Assembly (NCBI GenBank): GCA_003056425.1
Contig: PYVY01000001.1
Coordinates: 186,001-250,000, forward strand
Length of the DNA: 64,000 nt
Source of the DNA: Alteromonas indica
GTDB lineage: Bacteria; Pseudomonadota; Gammaproteobacteria; Enterobacterales; Alteromonadaceae
Direction of reading: 5' to 3'
The notes below the pieces were generated by a model. It ran no database searches, was not told the origin of the DNA, and saw only the letters and a program-made list of their open reading frames with translations. Positions 26,152-35,130 of this stretch are shown here, piece by piece. The translations under genes were made by a program, and so were the position numbers. The first letter of the stretch is position 1, and each line of letters opens with the position of its first letter.

Positions 26152-26981
26152 AGTTGATTGCTTTTTGTTTTTGTTTTCATGTTCTTCATCGGCGCCGCTG
26201 CGGTACGATAAGCCCGGACAATTAGCCAAATGCCTAACGCTATCATTGGCAAACAAAGCAGCTGCCCCTGGCTTAACCCACTATTGTATAACCCAATATG
26301 AGCATCCGGCTGACGGAAATATTCAACAAAGAAGCGGAACGCACCATAGCCCAGCAAAAATAGGCCGCTTACTGCGCCAACCGGGCGACGCTTAGCAGAA
26401 TACAACCAGAGTATGATAAACAACAGTACACCTTCAAGCGCAAATTCGTACAGTTGTGAAGGGTGACGGGGTAAATTGCCGGCATTAGGAAAGATAATTG
26501 CCCAAGGTACATCGGTAGTGCGGCCCCATAGTTCAGCATTCAAAAAGTTGCCGATACGGCCTGCCCCCAGACCGATGGGAACCAAGGGCGCAACAAAATC
26601 GCCCACCTGTAAAAAGGTGGCGTTCATTTTCTTCGCACGCCAGTACATGGCTGCCAATACCCCTAGCAGGCCACCATGAAAAGACATGCCGCCGGTCCAT
26701 ATTTTTACCAGGTAGGTAGGGTCATCCAAAAACAGACCGAATTGATAGAATAATACATACCCTACACGTCCCCCGATAATGACCCCAACAAAGCTCCAGA
26801 ATAACAAGTCGCCCAGCTGGTCTTTATTCCATTGGGTTTGTTCCAGACGTTTGTGTGCTAATAAATAGGCTGCCACAAACCCCACCAGGTACATCAGCCC
26901 ATACCAACGCACATGCAATGGCCCCAAACTAACGATAATCGGATCTATGTTCGGAAATACTAAAAAACTACTTTCCACCAT
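26148..26981 (-). CDS. lgt: prolipoprotein diacylglyceryl transferase Lgt
   Basis: This 277-aa multi-pass inner-membrane enzyme transfers diacylglycerol to the lipobox Cys of prolipoproteins. Key family pieces are [14 protein letters not shown] near the N-terminus, [22 protein letters not shown], and the Lgt signature [28 protein letters not shown] and the final [10 protein letters not shown] follow. The C-terminus has a short Lys-rich tail. It is followed by thyA with an ATGA overlap, and TSUP ends three bases before its start, so the operon is tight. Lipoproteins in this window such as the PrsT-like protein and NlpD would be its substrates. Confidence 0.95.
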   Translation of the reverse strand: MVESSFLVFPNIDPIIVSLGPLHVRWYGLMYLVGFVAAYLLAHKRLEQTQWNKDQLGDLLFWSFVGVIIGGRVGYVLFYQFGLFLDDPTYLVKIWTGGMSFHGGLLGVLAAMYWRAKKMNATFLQVGDFVAPLVPIGLGAGRIGNFLNAELWGRTTDVPWAIIFPNAGNLPRHPSQLYEFALEGVLLFIILWLYSAKRRPVGAVSGLFLLGYGAFRFFVEYFRQPDAHIGLYNSGLSQGQLLCLPMIALGIWLIVRAYRTAAAPMKNMKTKTKSNQL

Positions 26982-26984
26982 GGG

Positions 26985-27791
26985 TTACTCTATTCCTGCA
27001 ATCATTCGAATACTCACCAGTACCAATAGTACGGCCAGTAACTTTTTTAAAATACCTGTATCTATTTTCTGCCCAAGTCTGGCACCAAAACCAGCGGTGA
27101 AAACAGAGGTGGTTACAATACCTAGCGTCGCGGGTAAATACACATACCCTATGGCGGCGGACGGTAAGCTGGTTTCCTGTAATCCGGCTAACACAAAACT
27201 TGCCGTACCGAACAACGCTATCACCAGGCCACTAACGGCAGCACAGCCTATAGCCTGACGAATATTGACCTGAAACCAGACCAGCGCAGGTACCAGCAAA
27301 GCACCACCGCCAATCCCCATGAGGGCGCTTACCACGCCGGTTCCTGTGCCGATACCCAGCAAAATAGGTTTGCTGGCCGGCCGCGACGAGGTGCCACTAC
27401 GCCCAAATACCATTTGCAAAGCAATTAGCATCACCAGCACCGCAAAAACATTTTTTAGGGTATGGCCCGAGATACCGCTAGCCACCTGGGCACCTACCAC
27501 CGCACCTACGGCAATTCCCACGCCGCACCACAACACCAGGTAACGGTTGATATTTCCTAACCGGTAGTGCGCCAATGCAGACGAGCTACCCGTAAAAATA
27601 ATGGTCGATAGCGACGTGGCAACCGCCATTGGCATGACCAGTTCAGTGTCCAAATGGAGACCATGAACCAGCAAATAGGATAAAGCCGGAACAATAATAA
27701 GGCCACCACCTATTCCCAATAAACCGGCCAGCAAACCAACCACGATACCGAGCCCCAGACAACTGACAAAGATCAGAGTTACCGGTTCCAT
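26985..27791 (-). CDS. TSUP/TauE-SafE family membrane transporter
   Basis: This 268-aa protein has eight or so hydrophobic segments and the two-fold repeat of TSUP proteins. Each half begins with a Gly-rich motif: GLLAGLLGIGGGLIIVPAL near residue 18, and GVVSALMGIGGGALLVPAL near residue 150. The family exports sulfite, sulfonates or other organic anions; the substrate here is not evident. GGAG precedes its ATG. It sits between ptsP and lgt, where some gammaproteobacteria carry the same gene, so it is probably read with the operon. Confidence 0.85.
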   Translation of the reverse strand: MEPVTLIFVSCLGLGIVVGLLAGLLGIGGGLIIVPALSYLLVHGLHLDTELVMPMAVATSLSTIIFTGSSSALAHYRLGNINRYLVLWCGVGIAVGAVVGAQVASGISGHTLKNVFAVLVMLIALQMVFGRSGTSSRPASKPILLGIGTGTGVVSALMGIGGGALLVPALVWFQVNIRQAIGCAAVSGLVIALFGTASFVLAGLQETSLPSAAIGYVYLPATLGIVTTSVFTAGFGARLGQKIDTGILKKLLAVLLVLVSIRMIAGIE

Positions 27792-27939
27792 ACTGTGCTC
27801 CAGGAAGGTTAAATAGAGCGCTCGCCTTGTACCTCATGTACTTACGCGCAGTGCGCAGCTAGACTACCACACAATCTTGTACAAGCGAGTGCAAGGCTGT
27901 GAAATAGCCGTTAGGTAAGACCGGTGAGCAGGGTGTGGT

Positions 27940-30249
27940 TTATGAACCGGCGCGGACCAGCCCGCCAAGCCCTTTTTGTTCCAGATACTGATTGATATGG
28001 GTAAACACTTCCTGATGTGTATGCGAAGTCAACACGCAGGCCAACAGATCTCGGCTTTCGGCCAAATTGACATTGCGAATAACCCAGTTGATTTTGCGTA
28101 GGTTGTGGGCGTTCATGCTCAGGCGGCGGTAACCCATGGCCATCAACAAAATAGCGCCGCCCGGCTCGCCGGCAATTTCGCCACACACCGAGACCGGAAT
28201 TTGATTGGCGTCAGCTTGTTTGACAATATCGTACAGCGCACTTAGCACCGCTGGGTGGTAACTGTTGTACAGCCCAGCCACGCGGGTATTGTTACGGTCT
28301 ACCGCCAGCAGGTATTGGGTAAGATCATTACTGCCTACCGAGAAAAAGTCTACATGCCGGGCCAGTTGGGGTAACTGATACAAGACTGACGGTACTTCAA
28401 GCATAATTCCCAACCGCGGACGTTGTAGGCGTACCGCACCGGCACTGATTTCCTCAGTAACCTCATAAAAAGCCTGGTCAATTAATCGTTTGGCCTCCTG
28501 GACCTCATTGACGGAGGAAATCATCGGCAACAGAATCTGTAGATTATTCAACCCAAGGCTGGCCTTGAGCATAGCCCGAATCTGCACCAAAAAAATCTCA
28601 GGATGATCCAGGGTTAGCCGAACGCCCCGCCACCCCAGAAAAGGGTTCTCTTCGTTGATAGGAAAATAGGGCAAGGGTTTGTCGCCGCCCACATCAAGGG
28701 TTCGCATGGTTACCAACTGCTCGGGCACACATGACAACACTTCTCGATAAAGTTTCGCCTGCTCTTTCTCGGAAGGAAAGCTTTCGCGCAACATAAAGGG
28801 AATTTCAGTTCGGTAAAGGCCAATACCATTACCATGATGGCGGGCAGCGGTTTCTACCTCGACCGAGAGCCCGGCATTGATCATCAGCATAATCCGACAG
28901 CCATCTTCACTTTCACAGGCTTTATCCGCTTCGGCATCGATTTTTTCCGACAACAATGACTCTTCAGCCACCAATTGTATAAATTCTTTACGAATATGCC
29001 GCTCTGGGGTAACGATCACCTCGCCGGAATACCCATCCAACAAAATTTCTTTGCCTTCAAGCAAACTGGGCGACACATTCTGGCACCCCATCACCGCAGG
29101 TACCCCCATGGCTCGGGCCAGGATGGCAGCGTGCGAGTTATTTGACCCGCGGATAGATATAATCCCTTTGAGGAATTGCTGAGGGAATTCGGCCAGCATG
29201 GTCGCCGATACTTCTTCGGCCACCAGAATACTGTCTTGTTCCGCTTGAGGAGCGCGCTTATGTTCGCCCTGTGCTTCGAGCAAAATATTGGTCAATATGC
29301 GGTTAGACAGGTCGATAATATCGATAGCTCGTTCCTGCATATAGGGGTCTTCCATATTCTGGAAGCGGGCAGCGTAGTCTTCAACAACCATTTTAAGCGA
29401 AGAACCGGCGTTCCAGTTCTGCTGAATTTTTGCCTCTACCTCTCGGCCCAAACTATTGGCGTCGAGCAAATGATGATAAAGCTGAAAAATAGCCTTAACA
29501 TCTTCGGGTATCCCTTCATCCAAGCGTTTGGATAGCTCGTCTACCTGGCGACGGGTGATCTCTACGGCTTTGCGGTAAATTTGCACTTCCCGGCTTTGAT
29601 CATCAGTGCGTCTAACCACCAGACGCCGTAAATCCACGGTAGAATCGGTGGAGTAGCCGCGGCCAATAGCCAACCCCGGGGAACCGGCGATGCCCCGCAC
29701 ATTTTTCTGAACTGGCCCGGTATCCACCGAATTCGTATTGTTTAGCGCGCCGCGAATATCTGCATTGGTAATCTCTAATGCCAGTTGCGCCGCCAGCGTA
29801 ACCAGAAACGCTTCCTCTTCTTCATTAAAGAAGCGTTTTTGGGCCTGCTGCATAGTAATAACACCCAACACTTTACGTTGGTGAATAATCGGCGTGCCTA
29901 GAAAGGCTTTATAGGTTTCTTCTTTTACTTCTGGGTAATGTTTAAAGCGGGGGTGTTGGTGCGCATCTTCGATATTAAGCGGTTCTTCACGCTGGCCCAC
30001 CAGGCCAATAAGCCCTTCGGTGAAACCTATACGCACCCGTTCAACAGCATCAGGATGCAGGCCATCGGTGGCTTTTAAGACAAAATCCTGATTTTTGTAA
30101 TCTGCCAGGTAAATCGAGCAAGAATCAACAGACATAACCTGTTTGACCCGGCTGGCCAGGCGCAGCAGGGCTTGATCAAGTGCAGGGATCTGACTGATCT
30201 CCTGCACTATCCGCTTTAACACTGTCAGCATGCTGCCCTGGTTAGCCAC
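27940..30249 (-). CDS. ptsP: phosphoenolpyruvate-protein phosphotransferase PtsP (enzyme I of the nitrogen PTS)
   Basis: This 769-aa protein starts the Ntr phosphorelay (PtsP to NPr to PtsN). An N-terminal GAF domain covers about 1-165 (VMSVDSCSIYLAD, LIGLVGQREEPLNI). It is followed by the enzyme I fold with the phospho-histidine in GSNNSHAAILARAMGVPAVMG and PEP-binding parts LYRTEIPFML, MRTLDVGGDKPLPY and the barrel end SVGSNDLTQYLLAVDRNN. The GTG at 30249 is chosen because AGGAG lies nine bases upstream; an ATG six codons later (MLTVLKRI) aligns with E. coli but has only a weak Shine-Dalgarno sequence. It follows rppH by 18 bases. Confidence 0.93.
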   Translation of the reverse strand: MANQGSMLTVLKRIVQEISQIPALDQALLRLASRVKQVMSVDSCSIYLADYKNQDFVLKATDGLHPDAVERVRIGFTEGLIGLVGQREEPLNIEDAHQHPRFKHYPEVKEETYKAFLGTPIIHQRKVLGVITMQQAQKRFFNEEEEAFLVTLAAQLALEITNADIRGALNNTNSVDTGPVQKNVRGIAGSPGLAIGRGYSTDSTVDLRRLVVRRTDDQSREVQIYRKAVEITRRQVDELSKRLDEGIPEDVKAIFQLYHHLLDANSLGREVEAKIQQNWNAGSSLKMVVEDYAARFQNMEDPYMQERAIDIIDLSNRILTNILLEAQGEHKRAPQAEQDSILVAEEVSATMLAEFPQQFLKGIISIRGSNNSHAAILARAMGVPAVMGCQNVSPSLLEGKEILLDGYSGEVIVTPERHIRKEFIQLVAEESLLSEKIDAEADKACESEDGCRIMLMINAGLSVEVETAARHHGNGIGLYRTEIPFMLRESFPSEKEQAKLYREVLSCVPEQLVTMRTLDVGGDKPLPYFPINEENPFLGWRGVRLTLDHPEIFLVQIRAMLKASLGLNNLQILLPMISSVNEVQEAKRLIDQAFYEVTEEISAGAVRLQRPRLGIMLEVPSVLYQLPQLARHVDFFSVGSNDLTQYLLAVDRNNTRVAGLYNSYHPAVLSALYDIVKQADANQIPVSVCGEIAGEPGGAILLMAMGYRRLSMNAHNLRKINWVIRNVNLAESRDLLACVLTSHTHQEVFTHINQYLEQKGLGGLVRAGS

Positions 30250-30267
30250 TAAGACGGTCTCCTGCCA

Positions 30268-30801
30268 TCAACCCCGACGACGTTTGCGCTGACGTTTAGA
30301 CACATGGCCAGAAGGTATGCGCCCTGTTGCTGGCATAGCCACAGGCACAAACTCTTTCATTACCTTGCGATAGACGTCACGTTTAAACGACACCACATTT
30401 CGCACCGGATACCAGTAACTGACCCAGCGCCAGTCGTCAAATTCCGGATGGCCGGTTTTCAGCACATCCACATCGGTTTCCTGGCAGTCCAGCTGCAACA
30501 AAAACCACTTTTGTTTTTGGCCTATACAAACGGGATTGCTGCCCTGACGTATTAGTCGCTTGGGTAATTTATATCTTAACCAATTACGGGTAACGCCCAG
30601 TATTGTCACGTCTTTAGGGTGTAACCCTACTTCTTCGTGCAACTCCCTGTACATAGCTTGTTCTGCAGTTTCCCCTTCATCGATTCCGCCTTGTGGAAAC
30701 TGCCATGAATGTTGACCATAACGCCTTGCCCAAAATACTTGACCCATTTTGTTGCAAATCACTATGCCCACATTCGCACGGAATCCATCGGCATCTATCA
30801 C
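30268..30801 (-). CDS. rppH: RNA pyrophosphohydrolase RppH
   Basis: This 177-aa Nudix enzyme removes pyrophosphate from mRNA 5' ends and thereby triggers RNase E decay. The Nudix box runs from G38 to L60 ([23 protein letters not shown] has Gx5Ex7REUxEExGU spacing). N-terminal [13 protein letters not shown] and [14 protein letters not shown] are the RppH signature. The start is a GTG at 30801 with GGAG seven bases upstream. The tail is strongly basic ([10 protein letters not shown]), as in many RppH proteins. It is first in the operon leading to ptsP, TSUP, lgt and thyA, and it is divergent from mutH. Confidence 0.95.
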   Translation of the reverse strand: MIDADGFRANVGIVICNKMGQVFWARRYGQHSWQFPQGGIDEGETAEQAMYRELHEEVGLHPKDVTILGVTRNWLRYKLPKRLIRQGSNPVCIGQKQKWFLLQLDCQETDVDVLKTGHPEFDDWRWVSYWYPVRNVVSFKRDVYRKVMKEFVPVAMPATGRIPSGHVSKRQRKRRRG

Positions 30802-31031
30802 TTAGACTCCCGGGCACGATAACCTTTGTTATGCTAGCATTTGACCATAAACTGTTGCCCTTTCAAAGTATTAATGGTATTTCCAATTTTGCAAGGTCGA
30901 TAAAGGACTCATCACAGGTCAGCTGAACTGCGCGCTATCCCTTATATGGCCTTACTTTCGTCCATATTCAAAGTACTATGCGCCGGGTAAAAATATCTTT
31001 CTTCGTCACTACAAAAATATAGGTTTTTATT

Positions 31032-31709
31032 GTGCATCCGCCTACATCCCCACCCTCCTGTGCGGCGCAACTGCTTGACCGCTGCCAACAAATCGCCGGC
31101 CTGAGCCTTGGTGAGCTGGCGGCCATGGCGGGTATTGCGGTACCTGCGACCCTGCAACGTCATAAAGGTTGGCAAGGCCAATTATTGGAATTGTGGCTGG
31201 GCGCCAGCGCCGGCTCAAAGCCCCAACAGGATTTTCCTGATTTGGGTATTGAGCTAAAAACATTACCCATTGATGCGAACTGGCAACCGCTGGAAACTAC
31301 CTATGTATGTTACGCACCTTTGATGGCACCGCCAGGAATTACCTGGCAGCGTAGCAACGTACGCAATAAACTGGGTCAGGTACTGTGGCTGCCATTAGAG
31401 GGCGACCGCCGCATTCCCGTCGCCGAACGCAGAGTCGCCAATGCTATTATGTGGTCGCCCACCAAAGCACAGGATGCACAACTGTGCGCCGACTGGGAAG
31501 AATTAACCGAAATGATTGTGCTGGGACAGGTAGAGCAAATTACTGCTCGCCAGGGACAGGCACTTCACGTGCGCCCTAAAGCAGCTAATGGCAGTGTGTT
31601 AACCGATGCCCTGGGGCCAGAAGGGGAACGCATTCGCACCCGCCCCAGAGGTTTTTATTTACGCAAAACATTTACCCGGCAAATTCTGCTTAACGCTTTT
31701 GCGCAGTAA
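31032..31709 (+). CDS. mutH: DNA mismatch repair endonuclease MutH
   Basis: This 225-aa enzyme nicks the unmethylated strand at hemimethylated GATC during MutS/MutL-directed repair. The catalytic triad is visible as D67, E74 and K76 in DFPDLGIELKT, equivalent to D70-E77-K79 of E. coli MutH. Other landmarks are GELAAMAGI, LLELWLGASAGSKP, WSPTKAQDAQL and the C-terminal GERIRTRPRGFYLRKTFT. The start is a GTG at 31032, with only AGG as an upstream ribosome-binding signal. MutH implies Dam methylation in this organism. It is divergent from rppH, as in E. coli relatives. Confidence 0.95.
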   Translation: MHPPTSPPSCAAQLLDRCQQIAGLSLGELAAMAGIAVPATLQRHKGWQGQLLELWLGASAGSKPQQDFPDLGIELKTLPIDANWQPLETTYVCYAPLMAPPGITWQRSNVRNKLGQVLWLPLEGDRRIPVAERRVANAIMWSPTKAQDAQLCADWEELTEMIVLGQVEQITARQGQALHVRPKAANGSVLTDALGPEGERIRTRPRGFYLRKTFTRQILLNAFAQ

Positions 31710-31753
31710 CGATATGCAACCGCTGGACGGCCGTGCTATAGCCGATGGCCAGA

Positions 31754-32617
31754 TTATATATGCTGCGTATGCCGGTTAGGCTGTTCCCGGTAGGCCTGGC
31801 TTTCCTGCATCACCTGCTCAGCTTTATCTACCGTTTCACGTAACATCGCCTGTTCAGTATGGGGTGCATCCAGTTGCTCGTAATCCAGTAACGACGGGGC
31901 GGTACGCTGTGGAATTAACAGCAGATACAGAACGGTCAGCATAACTATCGCTAACACCAAATCCAATCCACTTTGCCACATCAATACAGATAAAAAGCCG
32001 AACGTAACTGCGGTCACCAGAAGTGTCAGGATAACGGAGATGCCGGCAATAGCAGACATCGCAATAACAATATAACGCAGCCGGTACTGTTGTGGGTTAG
32101 CGACCTGCTCAGGCAGGTGTTTATGATATTTTTGCACGGTTTCGGTAATCAGCAGGCTAAGCACCAGTACGCCGAAACATACCAGCATGGCAATGGAATA
32201 GACTGGCCAAAAGTCCAGAGGATGACCGATGGGGCCGCCAGCGGTTAATACTTGTTTTTCTGCTAAGCCGCCCAGTGCCAGCGGTAGTTGCATTAAGAAA
32301 CACAGGCTCACCGGAAGCCACAACGCCCATTTACTGGGTTTGACTTGCGCCACCAATGATGGCTTCAGTGCGCGGTAAAATAGGGTCATCAGTAGGACGG
32401 GCACCCAATCTGTCCAGCCGTAAAGCATGATCCACTCACCGCCCGCCAGGAGCGCCGCTTCATCCAGCAAACATAATGGCCATACTACCCAGCATACAAT
32501 AAGCCACTTACTGCCTTTAATGGAGCCCTGTAAACGCAGTAGTAACCCTGCGGCACCAAGCCAGGCTAGGCCCAGTCCCATTAAACAATACAGTACCCAG
32601 GTTGTATATTCGGGCAT
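31754..32617 (-). CDS. orphan seven-helix membrane protein, unknown function
   Basis: This 287-aa protein has about seven predicted helices across residues 5-240, then a hydrophilic C-terminal tail of about 50 residues (SLLDYEQLDAPHTEQ... QAYREQPNRHTQHI). The ATG at 32617 is preceded by AAGGA seven bases upstream and is preferred over the GTG two codons earlier. The helix pattern, with aromatic-rich turns and a tail, recalls the 7-TM sensor module that marine gammaproteobacteria fuse to AraC-type HTH domains, but no HTH follows here. I do not recognise a named family. It lies between mutH (convergent) and ygiF (same strand, 36 bases apart). Confidence 0.6.
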   Translation of the reverse strand: MPEYTTWVLYCLMGLGLAWLGAAGLLLRLQGSIKGSKWLIVCWVVWPLCLLDEAALLAGGEWIMLYGWTDWVPVLLMTLFYRALKPSLVAQVKPSKWALWLPVSLCFLMQLPLALGGLAEKQVLTAGGPIGHPLDFWPVYSIAMLVCFGVLVLSLLITETVQKYHKHLPEQVANPQQYRLRYIVIAMSAIAGISVILTLLVTAVTFGFLSVLMWQSGLDLVLAIVMLTVLYLLLIPQRTAPSLLDYEQLDAPHTEQAMLRETVDKAEQVMQESQAYREQPNRHTQHI

Positions 32618-32653
32618 TCCCACGTCCTTTTTATCTGTAAACTGATACCAGCG

Positions 32654-34159
32654 TTACCAGTATGTGTCGCCTTGCATACCCACCTGGCGGGTGCGCTCCA
32701 TTACTGTCAATAAGCTTGCTGTCTTCTGGGCAATCCATTCATGCAGCTCCTGCGTATCTTCCGAGTCCGTTTCCTGGATAATCTTTTCCAGCAACATCAG
32801 GGCTTTAAGTTCTTCTATACCAGTCAAAATGTCAAGCCACGGGGCCCTGAATGCGGCCTTTTCACCACTGAACAAATCCGCCAGCAGGAAGCCGTTCCAC
32901 AAGGTCTGGCGTAAGACAATTTCTATCGCAATATAATTTGCAGTGGCCATGGTGCGGCTCGACGGTAAACTTTGTTGCACTGTTTGCCAGCCTTGCGACA
33001 ACCAGCCACGAGCATGGTCAATGGCAGGCATCCTATAGCTATTTGCTTCTTCCCGCCAGGGTAGTTCATTTAATAGCCGCGTCACACTTAACTTAATCTC
33101 GGTCGATTCAGTGGCAAAGAACAAACCTTGTGGATCATGTGCATGAATAAGGCCGGCTTTGCGCCCTTGCAGATAGCTGTGCAACGACGGATAACGGTTC
33201 AAGCATTTGTGAAACAAACTTTTACGCGACACCAGGTAACGTAAGGCTTGTAAGTCGTCCTGCCATAACCACTGGGGGGCGTATTTCATCAGCGCACTAT
33301 GTAATTCAAGTAGCTGGCTACACTGCAGTACCGGCAAGTAAAGCGATACACATTGCAACAATAAGCGAATACTTCTGGCGACTTCAGCGAGCATCTTCAC
33401 CGAGCCGGTTTGCATATACAGGTACTCATGATGTTGCCAATGTTGCAGCGCCTGCTGGGCAGCAGCTGTAAACGCCTGTTCGGTAGACACCTGCGCCGGT
33501 AAAGGGAGAAAATCAGGCAATGGTTTGACCGTAGCCGTTATGCCATTTAATAACTGATACCCCTGGGCCGCCTTAGACACATCACAGACCGTTACCGGCA
33601 AAATACTGTTAATGACCCCGGCAATATCAAACAATACGCTAACGTCGCCGCGTTTAATCTCAAGTTCTATCTCATTGATCGGCGACTGGGCTTTCCCGGT
33701 GGTCGCCTCTCCTTCATCCAGCACCACTTCGATAACCGTGTCATCCATCGCGACATCATAAGCAATACGAGTGAAGTTGGTAGAAAACTGGCGCTGCAAT
33801 CGCGCATTGAGTCGCGCGGGGTCCAGGCTATTAGGCCATACCTGCTTGTCAAACATTCGAAGATCAGGGGTGGCCTGTTCCAAAGCGATATTATGCTCGG
33901 CCCGTTCGTGTAAACCACCGCTAACTTTCCCCTGGGTTTTCAGGGTTTGTTCAAACACACCGTCATTACCGCGGACCCGAAAGCCAATTTTATGTTTCTG
34001 AAAATCGTGCTCCGGCGTATCATAGTAATCGTTTTGTAGTTGCATCCGTTTTGCCGGTGATACTGTCATCCCTAACTGAGTCAGGGCAGGTATTACTTTT
34101 GCGGAAAATTCGTTTACTGTGTGGCGCGGTGTGACAAACTTTAATTCAATTTCTGCCAT
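32654..34159 (-). CDS. ygiF: CYTH-CHAD inorganic triphosphatase YgiF
   Basis: This 501-aa protein has an N-terminal CYTH domain with the ExExK signature (E3, E5, K7 in AEIELKF), followed by QLQNDYYDTP, KIGFRVRG, LKTQGKVSGGLH and the acidic strands VIEVVLDEGE and EIELEIKRGD. From about residue 210 a His-rich helical CHAD domain follows (WQHHEYLYMQ, SVKMLAEVARSIRLLL). The combination is that of E. coli YgiF, which hydrolyses inorganic triphosphate to PPi and Pi; CHAD domains bind polyphosphate. The gene is divergent from ygiM, the same pairing as in E. coli. Confidence 0.9.
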   Translation of the reverse strand: MAEIELKFVTPRHTVNEFSAKVIPALTQLGMTVSPAKRMQLQNDYYDTPEHDFQKHKIGFRVRGNDGVFEQTLKTQGKVSGGLHERAEHNIALEQATPDLRMFDKQVWPNSLDPARLNARLQRQFSTNFTRIAYDVAMDDTVIEVVLDEGEATTGKAQSPINEIELEIKRGDVSVLFDIAGVINSILPVTVCDVSKAAQGYQLLNGITATVKPLPDFLPLPAQVSTEQAFTAAAQQALQHWQHHEYLYMQTGSVKMLAEVARSIRLLLQCVSLYLPVLQCSQLLELHSALMKYAPQWLWQDDLQALRYLVSRKSLFHKCLNRYPSLHSYLQGRKAGLIHAHDPQGLFFATESTEIKLSVTRLLNELPWREEANSYRMPAIDHARGWLSQGWQTVQQSLPSSRTMATANYIAIEIVLRQTLWNGFLLADLFSGEKAAFRAPWLDILTGIEELKALMLLEKIIQETDSEDTQELHEWIAQKTASLLTVMERTRQVGMQGDTYW

Positions 34160-34382
34160 GGAAGAGTTGAGCAGGTGTAGTAATCAATGATGTTCGACAC
34201 CTTACCCCTGCCGGGTGGAATTGGCAATGGGCGGGTGTGGTTACTTGCTAAAATGTGTACAAACTTAAGACAGCTCAGGATGAAACGCCGGATACCTCAG
34301 ACATGTATACGGCACGAAGCTTGCCTTTAGTATTCACAGTCTCTAACATCTTTTGCTGGTTTAACAAATTAACGGATACCTT

Positions 34383-34988
34383 ATGTTACGAAAATGGCTT
34401 ACGGTCATGATGATTGCGTTTTCTTTTCAGGCGTTTGGCCTGCAGGATACTCCGGATCTGGAGCCTTCCTCATCCCATTATATTCGGGACGATTTGTTCG
34501 TGTTCATACATACAGGTCCGGGCCGTAATTATCGTATATTGGGCAGTATTGAAGCCGGCACGCCCATTACTATACTCAAAAATGACCGCGATGCTGAGTT
34601 CATGCAGATTCGCGATCATGTTGAAGATCGTACTGGCTGGGTGGAGTCAAAATATGTCAGTGATCAGATGTCACGGGCCGAGCAGCTACCGATCATCAGC
34701 CAGAAGCTGGCAGATAGCCAAGCAAGTCAACAGGGGCTGCAATCTGAAAATGGCCGCCTGAAACGTCAGCTAAGCGAAGCCAGACAGGAACTATCAACTT
34801 TATCCAGTCAAACTGATGAACAAAGCCGTGAGATTAAGAAATTATCTACCCAGCTTGATAATCAGGAAAAAGACGAGATGATTAAATGGTTTACCCGTGG
34901 CGGTATGGTTGCCGGCGCCGGCATTCTATTGGGGGTGATTTTGACTTATCTGCCGAAGAAACGTGGCCGTAATAGTGAGTGGGTTTAA
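34383..34988 (+). CDS. ygiM: SH3-domain membrane protein YgiM (TIGR04211 family)
   Basis: This 201-aa protein has an N-terminal signal peptide (LRKWLTVMMIAFSFQAFG). A bacterial SH3 domain covers about 32-95 (YIRDDLFVFIHTGPGRNYRILGSIEAG, then GWVESKYVSD). A coiled coil spans about 105-165 (LQSENGRLKRQLSEARQELSTL). A single C-terminal transmembrane helix spans about 172-190 (GGMVAGAGILLGVILTYL), followed by a basic end. That exact order defines the YgiM/TIGR04211 family. It would be anchored in the inner membrane with the SH3 domain in the periplasm, perhaps binding the wall. It is divergent from ygiF. Confidence 0.9.
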   Translation: MLRKWLTVMMIAFSFQAFGLQDTPDLEPSSSHYIRDDLFVFIHTGPGRNYRILGSIEAGTPITILKNDRDAEFMQIRDHVEDRTGWVESKYVSDQMSRAEQLPIISQKLADSQASQQGLQSENGRLKRQLSEARQELSTLSSQTDEQSREIKKLSTQLDNQEKDEMIKWFTRGGMVAGAGILLGVILTYLPKKRGRNSEWV

Positions 34989-35004
34989 CCAGCCCTGCTT
35001 CGCA

Positions 35005-35039
35005 CTTTACCGTCCATAGGTTACCTATTGACGGTAAAG
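35005..35039 (+). repeat. 17-bp near-perfect hairpin downstream of ygiM
   Basis: The left arm starts CTTTACCGTC and the right arm ends GACGGTAAAG; the arms continue inward (ATAGGT / ACCTAT) with one mismatch to a one-base centre. It begins 17 bases after the ygiM stop but has no T-run. A standard bidirectional terminator follows at 35079, so this hairpin may protect the ygiM mRNA 3' end. Confidence 0.55.
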
Positions 35040-35078
35040 CTGTAGCGAAATAGCAACAAGCCAGTATTTGTTTACCAT

Positions 35079-35120
35079 AAAAAAGCCCCTGTCACAGCCA
35101 TGTGAACAGGGGCTTTTTAT
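35079..35120. terminator. bidirectional terminator between ygiM and putA
   Basis: AAAAAAGCCCCTGT and ACAGGGGCTTTTT form an eight-base GC-rich stem with A/T flanks on both sides, located between two convergent genes. Confidence 0.9.
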
Positions 35121-35130
35121 AGGCTACGCT

